A program made the position numbers and the translations under genes. Of a stretch of DNA of 64,000 bases, positions 34,342-42,556 are shown piece by piece. Location: positions 25,327-89,326 of the forward strand of contig JAZLCE010000039.1 of the NCBI GenBank assembly GCA_045614025.1, written 5' to 3'. Under the pieces are notes generated by a model. That model was not told the origin of the DNA, ran no database searches, and worked only from the letters and a program-made list of their open reading frames with translations. This DNA is from RGIG4140 sp045614025 (lineage in GTDB: Bacteria > Pseudomonadota > Alphaproteobacteria > CAAHEQ01 > UBA3637). Each line of letters begins with the position of its first letter. The first letter of the stretch is position 1.

Positions 34342-35362
34342 GAATAGATTAATTACGCCCAATAAATTAGCGGCAGACGAAGAACTTTATAGCTCAATTA
34401 GACCGCAAAGTCTTTCTGATTTTACGGGGCAAAGGAATTTATGCGAAAACTTGGCTGTGTTTATCCGTTCGGCAAGAGAGCGCGGTGAAGCTTTGGATCA
34501 CACGCTTTTATTTGGCCCTCCTGGGCTTGGTAAAACAACATTGGCGCAAATTATTTCAAAAGAATTGGGAGTTGGGTTTCGCCCCACTTCTGGTCCAATG
34601 ATTTCAAAGGCGGGTGATTTGGCGGCAATTTTAACGAATTTAGAGCCAAGAGATGTGCTTTTTATTGATGAAATTCATCGTTTGAATCCAACGGTGGAAG
34701 AAGTTCTTTATTCCGCGATGGAAGATTTTCAATTAGATATTATTATTGGGGAAGGGCCAGCGGCGCATTCTGTTCGCATTGATTTGCCACCGTTTACGCT
34801 TGTTGGGGCAACAACAAGAAGTGGTTTATTATCAACACCATTAAGAGATCGCTTTGGTATTCCGTTAAGATTGGAATTTTATGAGCCTGAAGAATTGATG
34901 AAAATTGTGTCCCGCGGGGCAAGAATTATGCAACTTGATATGACAGAAGAAGGGGCCATGGAAGTTGCAAAACGATCCAGAGGAACGCCTCGTATTGCAG
35001 GGCGTTTGCTCAGACGTGTGCGAGATTTTGCTTTAAATAAGCAAGTAACAGCTGAAATTGCTGATATGGCTTTGACCAGATTAGAAGTTGATAATTCTGG
35101 GCTTGATTTAATGGATCGGCGTTATTTGAAATGCATTGCTCTTAAATATGGTGGTGGCCCTGTTGGGGCTGAAACGCTTTGTGCAGCATTATCTGAAGAA
35201 AGAGATACAATTGAAGAAATTATTGAGCCATATTTAATGCAGTTAGGTTTAGTGATGCGCACGCCGAGAGGACGGGTTTTATCTCAAGCAGGATACAGGC
35301 ATTTAGGAATGGCAGCACCTCAAAATTTGGTGCAACCAGATTTGTTGGAGAATTTAAAATGA
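34334..35362 (+). CDS. ruvB: Holliday junction branch-migration ATPase RuvB
   Basis: A 342-residue AAA+ motor. Walker A GPPGLGKTTL (61-70), Walker B LFIDEIHR, sensor 1 VGATTRSGLLSTPLRDRFG and the winged-helix C-terminus (MRTPRGRVLSQAGYRHLG) are all present. It pairs with RuvA to drive branch migration. The start overlaps the ruvA end, and ybgC overlaps its own end by four bases, so the whole block is one operon. Confidence 0.97.
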   Translation: MAENRLITPNKLAADEELYSSIRPQSLSDFTGQRNLCENLAVFIRSARERGEALDHTLLFGPPGLGKTTLAQIISKELGVGFRPTSGPMISKAGDLAAILTNLEPRDVLFIDEIHRLNPTVEEVLYSAMEDFQLDIIIGEGPAAHSVRIDLPPFTLVGATTRSGLLSTPLRDRFGIPLRLEFYEPEELMKIVSRGARIMQLDMTEEGAMEVAKRSRGTPRIAGRLLRRVRDFALNKQVTAEIADMALTRLEVDNSGLDLMDRRYLKCIALKYGGGPVGAETLCAALSEERDTIEEIIEPYLMQLGLVMRTPRGRVLSQAGYRHLGMAAPQNLVQPDLLENLK

Positions 35363-35769
35363 AACATAGTTATAAAGTGAGAGTTTATTATCAAGATACA
35401 GATGCGGGAGGCATTGTGTATCATTCCAAATATTTAGATTTTGCAGAGCGCGCCCGTTCGGAGCTTTTGGTTGAAATGGGTGTTTCAAATAAAAAATTGA
35501 TTGAAGAAGAGGGGGTTGCTTTTGTTTTAAGTTCAGCCTCTATTCAATATAAATCACCAGCGAAGTTAGATGATGTGATTGATGTTGAAACCATGGTCAA
35601 AGAAATGAAAAATGCGAGCATGATTATGGAGCATCGTTTTTTGGTGGATGGTCAATTAAAAGTTGCCATTGAAATTAAATTGGCAGTGATTAATCCAAAA
35701 GATTTAAGACCTATTCGCATGAAAGAAGAATTAAAGAATTTATTTATGAAATATAATCAGGAAAATTAA
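35359..35769 (+). CDS. ybgC: Acyl-CoA thioesterase YbgC (Tol-Pal operon)
   Basis: A 136-residue hotdog-fold thioesterase. VYYQDTDAGGIVYHSKYLDF carries the conserved Asp of the family (D-x-D-A-G-G-I-V-Y-H), and FAERARSELL follows. It hydrolyses acyl-CoA or acyl-ACP at the inner membrane and is a usual first gene of tol operons. It overlaps ruvB (ATGA). Confidence 0.93.
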   Translation: MKHSYKVRVYYQDTDAGGIVYHSKYLDFAERARSELLVEMGVSNKKLIEEEGVAFVLSSASIQYKSPAKLDDVIDVETMVKEMKNASMIMEHRFLVDGQLKVAIEIKLAVINPKDLRPIRMKEELKNLFMKYNQEN

Positions 35770-35781
35770 GGAGAATAACAA

Positions 35782-36483
35782 ATGAATGAGATAGCAGCCA
35801 GATCATCTTTATCTATGTATTCCATGTTTATGGATGCAGATTTATTTATGAAAGTTTTGATTTTAGGGCTTCTGATTGCTTCAATTTGTTGTTGGGCGAT
35901 TATTTTTGATAAAGCCTTTTTGCTTAAACGCATTCGTTTAGGAATGAAAGCGTTTGAAGAACAATTTTGGTCAGGTGGATCTTTAGAGGCCATTTATGCA
36001 AATCATGTGAAAAATCCATCAAATCCGTTAGCAATTATTTTTGTTGCTGCTATTAAGGAATTTCGCCGTTCATTGGCTGAGAAAAAGCAAACTGGTGCAG
36101 CTATTAAAATTCAAAAACGCGTTGATAAAATGATGCAAATTTCAATTGATAAGCAAGAAGATAAACTTCAAACCAAAATGGTTTTCTTGGCTTCAACGGG
36201 GTCAGTTGCTCCTCTTTTAGGGTTGTTTGGAACGGTTTGGGGAATTATGGATAGCTTTAATGCCATTGGGTTAACGCAAAGCACGAATATTGCCGCTGTT
36301 GCTCCTGGTGTGGCAGAAGCTTTGTTTACAACAGCTGTTGGTTTGATTGCTGCTATTCCTGCGGTGATTGCCTATAATAAGTTAACAAATGATATTGAAC
36401 GCATTGTTCATCGTATGGAAACATTTTCAGATGAACTTGGGGCGATTTTATCCCGTCAAATTGAACAAGTGGAGAGCGAATAA
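35782..36483 (+). CDS. tolQ: TolQ, proton-channel subunit of the Tol-Pal system
   Basis: A 233-residue inner-membrane protein of the MotA/TolQ/ExbB family, with TM1 at about 29-48 and TM2-TM3 in the segment VFLASTGSVAPLLGLFGTVW to FTTAVGLIAAIPAVIAYNKL. With TolR it uses proton flow to energise TolA in outer-membrane constriction. AAGGAG lies upstream of the ATG. tolR starts within its stop codon (TAATG). Confidence 0.95.
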   Translation: MNEIAARSSLSMYSMFMDADLFMKVLILGLLIASICCWAIIFDKAFLLKRIRLGMKAFEEQFWSGGSLEAIYANHVKNPSNPLAIIFVAAIKEFRRSLAEKKQTGAAIKIQKRVDKMMQISIDKQEDKLQTKMVFLASTGSVAPLLGLFGTVWGIMDSFNAIGLTQSTNIAAVAPGVAEALFTTAVGLIAAIPAVIAYNKLTNDIERIVHRMETFSDELGAILSRQIEQVESE

Positions 36484-36899
36484 TGGCAAGAGGAAGCAGA
36501 CGAACGCGCATTCGGGCTGAAATTAATTTAACGCCGTTGATCGACGTGATGACCTGTTTGCTTGCAATTTTTATGTTAACAGCACCAATGTTAACATCTG
36601 GTATCCCGCTTAATTTACCAAAAGGAGATGGCAAACAAATTGAAGGCGAAGAAAAAACGCTTGATATCAGTGTTGATTCTAAAGGCATTGTTTATGTGGG
36701 GCAAGATCCAATTGCGCTTAAAGATTTGGTTGGCAAAGTAAAAGCCATTGTCACTCAAAATCCTTCAATTGGAATGGTGATTAGTGGGGATAAAGATGCT
36801 TCTTATGGAACGGTTATTGAAGTGATGGCGTTATTAAGAAGTGCGGGATATACGCAAGTTGGTTTAAAAACGGATGCGAAAATTATGGAGCCGAAATAG
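36483..36899 (+). CDS. tolR: TolR, proton-channel subunit of the Tol-Pal system
   Basis: A 138-residue ExbD/TolR protein. The single membrane helix INLTPLIDVMTCLLAIFMLT carries the essential membrane Asp (in LIDVM). The periplasmic domain follows, with DKDASYGTVIEVMALLRSAG near the end, as expected. Confidence 0.95.
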   Translation: MARGSRRTRIRAEINLTPLIDVMTCLLAIFMLTAPMLTSGIPLNLPKGDGKQIEGEEKTLDISVDSKGIVYVGQDPIALKDLVGKVKAIVTQNPSIGMVISGDKDASYGTVIEVMALLRSAGYTQVGLKTDAKIMEPK

Positions 36900-37922
36900 A
36901 TGACCAATTTATATGATGAACAGGCGTTTATTGAAAGAGAGTCAAAATGTTTAGGGCTTTCTGTCTTGTTGCATCTGTTTATTTTGGCGATTATGTGTTT
37001 TAATTTTTCATGGAATACCAGTGAATTTGAAAAATCACCTCCAGCCATTTTAATGGTGGATTTAACGAATGTTAAAATTGATGAAAAAACAAATTTACCT
37101 CCTCTTGTGAAAGAAACGAAAAAAGAGGAAGTAAAAACACCTGAAGTTAAAAAAGAAGAAAAGAAACCAGAGCCTCCTAAACCTCAACCAAAAAAAGAAG
37201 ATAAAACACCATTGGTGAAAAAAGAAGAACCAGTGGCAAAACCTGAACCTGTTAAACCAATAGAACAGCCGAAAAAAGAAGCGGTGAAAGTTCAAGAGAA
37301 AAAGCCAGAACCAAAAAAAGAAGTGAAAAAACCTGAACCAAAGAAGGAACCAAAGAAAGAGCCGAAAAAAGAGGTGAAAAAAGAAAAACCAAAGCCTAAA
37401 GAACAGCCAAAGCCAAAAGTGGCGCCTAAACCAGTTCCTAAAAAGCAAAATCAAGGGCTTCAAAGTTTGCTTGCTTCGGTTGAAAAAGTTCGAAAACCAG
37501 CGAATCAAGCACCAAGTTCTGCGCCAACAAGTTCAGGGCAAACAGTGAATAATGGCATTAAAGGCGGAACGGAAGGTTCGTTGTTAAGTGACTTGACAAT
37601 TTCAGAAAAAGACTTAATTGCCAGTAAGATTAGTTCTTGTTGGAATGTGAACGCTGGGGTGGAAAATGCTGAACAAATGATTGTTGAATTGCGCGCGTTT
37701 GTGAATAAAGATGGATCGGTTCGTGAAGTGAAAATTTTAAATATGAAATCAGATCCCGTTTTCCGGTCAATGGCTGAAAGTGCCAAAAGAGCCATTTATG
37801 TTTGTGATGCCTTAAAAGAAGAATCACCGTTCAGGATTTTGGCAAGTAAACGGCCAGAAATGTATAGTTCATGGAAAGAAATTAGGTTAAGAATGAATCC
37901 GGTTGATAAAGGAGTTTACTAA
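36900..37922 (+). CDS. tolA: TolA, energy-transducing arm of the Tol-Pal system
   Basis: A 340-residue protein. The single membrane helix lies at about 18-38 (LSVLLHLFILAIMCFNF). A Lys/Glu/Pro-rich arm spans about 65-185 (KKEEKKPEPPKPQPKKE), proline-rich where the E. coli arm is an Ala/Lys helix. The C-terminal TonB/TolA domain (KISSCWNVNAGVENAEQMIV, AKRAIYVCDALKE) closes the protein. It should link TolQR to TolB or Pal across the periplasm. Confidence 0.92.
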   Translation: MTNLYDEQAFIERESKCLGLSVLLHLFILAIMCFNFSWNTSEFEKSPPAILMVDLTNVKIDEKTNLPPLVKETKKEEVKTPEVKKEEKKPEPPKPQPKKEDKTPLVKKEEPVAKPEPVKPIEQPKKEAVKVQEKKPEPKKEVKKPEPKKEPKKEPKKEVKKEKPKPKEQPKPKVAPKPVPKKQNQGLQSLLASVEKVRKPANQAPSSAPTSSGQTVNNGIKGGTEGSLLSDLTISEKDLIASKISSCWNVNAGVENAEQMIVELRAFVNKDGSVREVKILNMKSDPVFRSMAESAKRAIYVCDALKEESPFRILASKRPEMYSSWKEIRLRMNPVDKGVY

Positions 37923-39226
37923 TGAAAAAGATGTTGTTAAAAGGATTATTATTTATTGCATTATTATTAACGGCTGGGCATTCTTTTGCTGAAATTAAAA
38001 TTGATGTGACGGGCGCTCAATCAGATCCACTTCCTTTTGCCATGCCTGTGTTAACAGGGGATGATGATGCCAATATCACAGATGTTGTTATTGCTGATTT
38101 GGAACGTTCAGGTTTATTTAGATATATCAATCCGGCGGCCTATATTCAAAAGATGAAAGGCGTTAATATGCGCCCAAGTTTTAATGATTGGCAAGCCATC
38201 AATGCGCAAGTTTTGATTTATGGTGAAGTGACGGAAAATCTTGGAATAACAAGCGTTTCATTCAGGATTTATGATGTGTTTTCTCAAACACAATTATATG
38301 CAAAAACATTTTCGAAAGAAACAAGTGCTTGGCGCAAATTAGCACATATGATTGCAGATGCTGTTTATGAACGCGTTACGGGTGAAAAAGGATATTTTGA
38401 TACAAGAGTTGCTTTTATTGATGAACGTGGTAATCAAATGAATCGCGTTAAACGATTAGCAATTATGGATCAAGATGGCGCAAATTTAACTTATTTAACA
38501 GATGGAAAAGACCTTGTTTTAACGCCAAGATTTTCGCCGAATATGAAAGAAGTAACCTATTTTTCATATAAAGATGGTAATCCAAAAGTTTATTTAATGG
38601 ATGTGAACACAAGAGAGTCAACTCTTGTTGGTAATTTTAAAGGGATGACATTTGCACCAAGGTTTTCACCAGATGGCAAAAAATTGCTTATCAGTTTGGC
38701 ACGCAGAGGAAATTCGGATATTTATACTTATGATTTGGCAACGAAACAACAAACGCAATTAACAAATCATCCATCGATTAACACATCACCAAGTTATTCG
38801 CCAGATGGCAAGCAAATTGTTTTCAACTCGGATAGAGGGGGAAATCAACAGCTTTATATTATGAATGCAGATGGATCGGGTGTTCATCGTATCAGCTTTG
38901 GGGAAGGCACATATGCCACACCTGTTTGGTCCCCACGTGGTGATTATATTGCGTTTACAAAAATCCGTCATGGGCAATTTCATATTGGTGTGATTAAACC
39001 AGATGGCTCTGGCGAACGATTAATTACCAATGGATTTTTGGTTGAATCTCCAAGTTGGGCACCAAATGGCCGGGTTTTAATGTTTTATCGCAAAGCGCCA
39101 TCAAGAAGCGATGGAACAGGCGGTGATGCACGGCTTTATACCATTGATATCACGGGCTATAATGAACGGCAATTGGTTACGCCGAACAGCGCTTCAGCCC
39201 CAGCTTGGTCGCCATTACTTCACTAA
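37922..39226 (+). CDS. tolB: TolB, periplasmic beta-propeller of the Tol-Pal system
   Basis: A 434-residue protein. The signal peptide MKKMLLKGLLFIALLLTAGH ends near SFA-EI. The N-terminal domain (DVVIADLERSGLFRYINP) is followed by propeller blades with WD40-like PD40 motifs (FSPDGKKLLISLARRGNSDI, YSPDGKQIVFNSDRGGNQQL). GGAG lies seven bases before the ATG, which overlaps the tolA stop. pal is normally next, but it is not found here. Confidence 0.96.
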   Translation: MKKMLLKGLLFIALLLTAGHSFAEIKIDVTGAQSDPLPFAMPVLTGDDDANITDVVIADLERSGLFRYINPAAYIQKMKGVNMRPSFNDWQAINAQVLIYGEVTENLGITSVSFRIYDVFSQTQLYAKTFSKETSAWRKLAHMIADAVYERVTGEKGYFDTRVAFIDERGNQMNRVKRLAIMDQDGANLTYLTDGKDLVLTPRFSPNMKEVTYFSYKDGNPKVYLMDVNTRESTLVGNFKGMTFAPRFSPDGKKLLISLARRGNSDIYTYDLATKQQTQLTNHPSINTSPSYSPDGKQIVFNSDRGGNQQLYIMNADGSGVHRISFGEGTYATPVWSPRGDYIAFTKIRHGQFHIGVIKPDGSGERLITNGFLVESPSWAPNGRVLMFYRKAPSRSDGTGGDARLYTIDITGYNERQLVTPNSASAPAWSPLLH

Positions 39227-39313
39227 TCAAAAAAAAATAAAGTTAGGTATTGCAATTTTATTTTTAAGAGAGTATAAAAAAATAAATAACCGGTTGATTT
39301 TTAGGAGGACTCT

Positions 39314-39988
39314 ATGAAAAAATTAAGTTTTTTGGTTTCAACATTGGCTTTATTATCGGCTTGTTCTAGCTATAATCCCGATATTTATGAGGCTCAAGAA
39401 AAGCGCAATTTAAACCGCGAAGAAGCCCGTATTAGTTTGGGGTGTCAATTTGCTGACACACAATCAGCATATAGAGATTGCTTGCTTGCAACTTATAATC
39501 GCACGAAACCAAGAACTTATTCTGTAACAACAACAGCAGATGGTCTTCCAGTTGCAGTTGTTTCAAATGGAACAATGGCAACAGCAAGCATTGTTGAAAC
39601 AAAAACAACTGTTCAAAACGAAATGGTTCCAGTTCAACCAGTTCAACCACAAGTGATTCAAGTGAACACTCAAGGTCAAGTTTGCGAAGGCATCACAGGT
39701 GGCCCATGTGTTTATCAAGAACAAGGCGAAGTTTATGAAATGCAAATGCCTCCTGTTTCATGTGGCGACCAACCATGCCCGCCAATGGTTGAAGAACCAA
39801 AAAAAGTTATTGTAACAACAACAGAAACAGTTACAGAAAAACCAATTGAAGTTGTTCCAATGCCAGAACCATTACCAGAAAAAACATGGTGGGAAACATA
39901 TCAAGAAGGGCAACCTGAACCAGAACCAAAAATCGTTTGCCCATGTCCAGATCCAAACGATCCATGCCCACAATGCGTTGGTAAATAA
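39314..39988 (+). CDS. Proline-rich lipoprotein at the position of pal
   Basis: A 224-residue protein. The lipobox LLSAC gives a lipid-modified Cys17 followed by SSYN, which suits an outer-membrane lipoprotein. The region after about residue 60 is Thr/Val/Pro/Gln-rich, with four or more cysteines (CEGITGGPCVYQ, CGDQPCPPM, CPCPDPNDPCPQC). It has no OmpA/Pal peptidoglycan-binding domain, although it occupies the slot after tolB where pal is expected. AGGAGG lies seven bases before the ATG. It ends at the shared terminator at 40006. Function unknown. Confidence 0.78.
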   Translation: MKKLSFLVSTLALLSACSSYNPDIYEAQEKRNLNREEARISLGCQFADTQSAYRDCLLATYNRTKPRTYSVTTTADGLPVAVVSNGTMATASIVETKTTVQNEMVPVQPVQPQVIQVNTQGQVCEGITGGPCVYQEQGEVYEMQMPPVSCGDQPCPPMVEEPKKVIVTTTETVTEKPIEVVPMPEPLPEKTWWETYQEGQPEPEPKIVCPCPDPNDPCPQCVGK

Positions 39989-40005
39989 ATAAGTTAAAGT
40001 TAAAT

Positions 40006-40033
40006 AAAAACCCCTCAAAAGAGGGGTTTTTTA
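40006..40033. terminator. Bidirectional terminator between the tol block and the glycan locus
   Basis: A perfect 11-bp stem (AAAAACCCCTC / GAGGGGTTTTT) with an AAAA loop lies between the lipoprotein stop (39988) and the ugd stop (40052). It serves both strands. Confidence 0.92.
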
Positions 40034-40051
40034 GTGGTTAAGTTATTTTAA

Positions 40052-41350
40052 TTATTGGCCAATTCCTTGATATTCGAAACCCAAAGAAATGGCTTTTTCT
40101 TTATTAATTAAGTTTCGGCAATCAAAAATTCGTTTACCGTTCATCAAATCAGCCACTTGCTCTAAATCAAGGGATTTAAATTCTTTCCATTCCGTTAAAA
40201 TAACCAAAATATCAGCATCTTTTAACGCTTGATACATATTATCAGCATATCCAATTTTATCGCCCAATAAAAGAGCCGCATTTTTCATTGCTTTTGGATC
40301 ATAAGCCATTATATTCGCTTCTTTTTCAAGCATGGCAGAAACAATTTCCATGGCTGGGGATTCTCGGCAATCATCTGTTCCATCTTTAAAGGCAAGGCCA
40401 AGAACGGCGATTTTTGGATTTTCAATTTTTTCAACTTTATTCAAAATGCGATCTGCAATTTCTTTTTTGCGTTCGGCATTTTTTTGAATTGTTGTTTCAA
40501 TAAGAGAAAGGTTCACATTATTTTTTCTGCCCATATAAGCCATTGCCATGGTATCTTTTGGGAAACAACTTCCGCCATAACCTGGGCCAGCGTTTAAGAA
40601 TTTTTGCCCAATTCTGGAATCAAGCCCCATCCCTTTGGCAACATCCATAATTTCGGCGCCTGTTTGTTCGCAAAAGTTTGCCATTTCATTGATATAATGA
40701 ATTTTCATGGCCAAAAAGGCATTGGAGGCATATTTAACCGTTTCAGCTGACCGACGTTTCATAAACAGCATTTCTGTTTTTCCTTCAAAAGGTTTGTAAA
40801 GCTCTTTAATCACATTGATAGCTTTTTCGGAATTAGATCCAACAACAATGCGATCGGGATTAAAAAAGTCATGAATCGCATAGCCTTCGCGCAAAAATTC
40901 TGGAAGAGAAATCACATCAAATCTGGCCGTTTTGTTTCTGATAGAAATGAGCTGTTCAATATCATCTCCAGTGCCAACAGGAACGGTGGATTTGGTTGCA
41001 ATAACGGTGTAATCCGTTAAATATTCGGCCAGTTCGGTTGCCGCCGCATGAATATATTTCATATCGGCTTCTTTGGTGACGGGGTGAGGGGGCGTTCCAA
41101 CGGCGATAAGAACAACATCAGCACCCTCAACCGCTTTTTTCATTGAGGTTGTGAACGAAAGACGACCATTTGCAATGTTTTTTTGAAAAAGCTCTGTCAT
41201 GCCATCTTCATAAATCGGCAATTCGCCATTTTTCAGCATATCCACCTTTTCTTTGATTTTATCAACGCAAACAACAGTGTTTCCAAGCTCAGCCAAACCA
41301 ACCCCCGTTGGTAAGCCAACATATCCTGTTCCGATAATTCCTATTTTCAT
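40052..41350 (-). CDS. ugd: UDP-glucose 6-dehydrogenase
   Basis: A 432-residue enzyme. The NAD-binding GTGYVG lies at residues 7-12, and the catalytic cysteine lies in GPGYGGSCFPKDT (near residue 260). GLAFKDGTDDCRESPAMEIV marks the UDP-binding C-terminal domain. It oxidises UDP-glucose to UDP-glucuronate for surface polysaccharides. It is the last gene of the glycan locus and lies 12 bases after the GT10 stop. AAAGGAC precedes the ATG. Confidence 0.95.
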   Translation of the reverse strand: MKIGIIGTGYVGLPTGVGLAELGNTVVCVDKIKEKVDMLKNGELPIYEDGMTELFQKNIANGRLSFTTSMKKAVEGADVVLIAVGTPPHPVTKEADMKYIHAAATELAEYLTDYTVIATKSTVPVGTGDDIEQLISIRNKTARFDVISLPEFLREGYAIHDFFNPDRIVVGSNSEKAINVIKELYKPFEGKTEMLFMKRRSAETVKYASNAFLAMKIHYINEMANFCEQTGAEIMDVAKGMGLDSRIGQKFLNAGPGYGGSCFPKDTMAMAYMGRKNNVNLSLIETTIQKNAERKKEIADRILNKVEKIENPKIAVLGLAFKDGTDDCRESPAMEIVSAMLEKEANIMAYDPKAMKNAALLLGDKIGYADNMYQALKDADILVILTEWKEFKSLDLEQVADLMNGKRIFDCRNLINKEKAISLGFEYQGIGQ

Positions 41351-41362
41351 TTTATTTGTCCT

Positions 41363-42541
41363 TTACTTTTTAATTTTTGCAGTTAATCTTTTTTCAAGTT
41401 CAAGTAATTGAGCATTGATGAAATTGCACATATTAATCGGTTCTTTTTTGATGCGAATTCCTAAAATATATGTTTTTTTATAACCTTTTTTCTCAACGGT
41501 TTTATAAAGCCAGTTTCCTTTTTTCTTTTTCTTGGGCATTTCAAAAGGTTTTATTTTTGCAATCTCATTGAGAGTGGATTTTAATTGAGAAATTTCATTA
41601 TCCCTTTGTTTATTTTGAGTCGTAATATAGTTATTCATCCCAAAGGTAGACCAATGATTTTGCAAACTATCGGTATGTTTTTTTTCATTTTCAATAATGT
41701 TAATAAGCCATTGCTCAAATTTTTTGTTTTGATCAAAATCAAAATCTTTTTGCATAGGATTTTCTCGGAGCATGGCAAGATATAAATCGGGATTGTTATC
41801 AATTTCTTTAATGCGTTCAATAACGGCATCAAAATCGTTATCAAAATCATTACAATTGATAAATGCTTTGGGGTTAAAATCTTTTGTTACCAACGGATTA
41901 CCCCAATAAATGGGGATTGAAAACGCCAGAAAAGGATGGAGTAATTTTTCTGTGGTATATCCATTCGAAGATGAATTTTCAAATGCAATGGTGAATTTAT
42001 ATTTTTTTAAAAATGTTTGCTTACTGTTCCACCAATCGCCATTTCTTGGTTCCAAATCTTCAGCTGACATATTGTTTAAAATTTTCCCTGGGCAATCAAT
42101 ATGTTTATATTCCATTAATTTTTTGCAAAATTCTTGTCTTAAAGTTGCGCTATCACCTAAGCCTTTATTTGAATAAATGAAATTGCAAAAGTTGCGATTA
42201 AAAAAATCATTTGTTATTTGTGATCGATCTTGAATGTTTTTATCTGGAACCATATAGTTTTTTCTAAAATATCTATCTCCAAAATCAATGTAATCAAATC
42301 CCGTTGCATAATCACATTCATTGAAATTAGGGAGCACATTTTCTCCAGTAAAAAATATTTTTGTTGCATTTGGGTAGTCTAAATGCTTAATTCCAAAACA
42401 AGAATAAAACAAAAAATCAGGTTGATCTGAAAATTCAACATTATAATATTTGTTTAAAGTGCGAACTATCCCATGGTTTTGTTTATTAAATCCACTCCAG
42501 CAATCGCAAAAATCAATTTTAATTGTTTTCTTTTCAGTCAT
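41363..42541 (-). CDS. Alpha-1,3/4-fucosyltransferase-like enzyme (GT10)
   Basis: A 392-residue protein. The GT10 core motif is KYKFTIAFENSSSNGYTTEK followed by LLHPFLAFSIPIYWGNP, with IFFTGENVLPNF in the N-terminal domain. GT10 enzymes move fucose from GDP-fucose to GlcNAc or Glc. No GDP-fucose synthesis genes are in the window. The C-terminal 100 residues are a helical, basic tail with an ILGIRIKKE motif also seen in other sugar-locus proteins here. It lies 15 bases after the triple-GT2 gene. Confidence 0.88.
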   Translation of the reverse strand: MTEKKTIKIDFCDCWSGFNKQNHGIVRTLNKYYNVEFSDQPDFLFYSCFGIKHLDYPNATKIFFTGENVLPNFNECDYATGFDYIDFGDRYFRKNYMVPDKNIQDRSQITNDFFNRNFCNFIYSNKGLGDSATLRQEFCKKLMEYKHIDCPGKILNNMSAEDLEPRNGDWWNSKQTFLKKYKFTIAFENSSSNGYTTEKLLHPFLAFSIPIYWGNPLVTKDFNPKAFINCNDFDNDFDAVIERIKEIDNNPDLYLAMLRENPMQKDFDFDQNKKFEQWLINIIENEKKHTDSLQNHWSTFGMNNYITTQNKQRDNEISQLKSTLNEIAKIKPFEMPKKKKKGNWLYKTVEKKGYKKTYILGIRIKKEPINMCNFINAQLLELEKRLTAKIKK

Positions 42542-42556
42542 ACATCACCTTAGATT

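Noticed and set aside
37095..37508. Antisense frame rich in F, W and L opposite tolA
   Set aside because: It is the reverse strand of the Lys/Glu/Pro-rich arm of tolA; it has no ribosome site.
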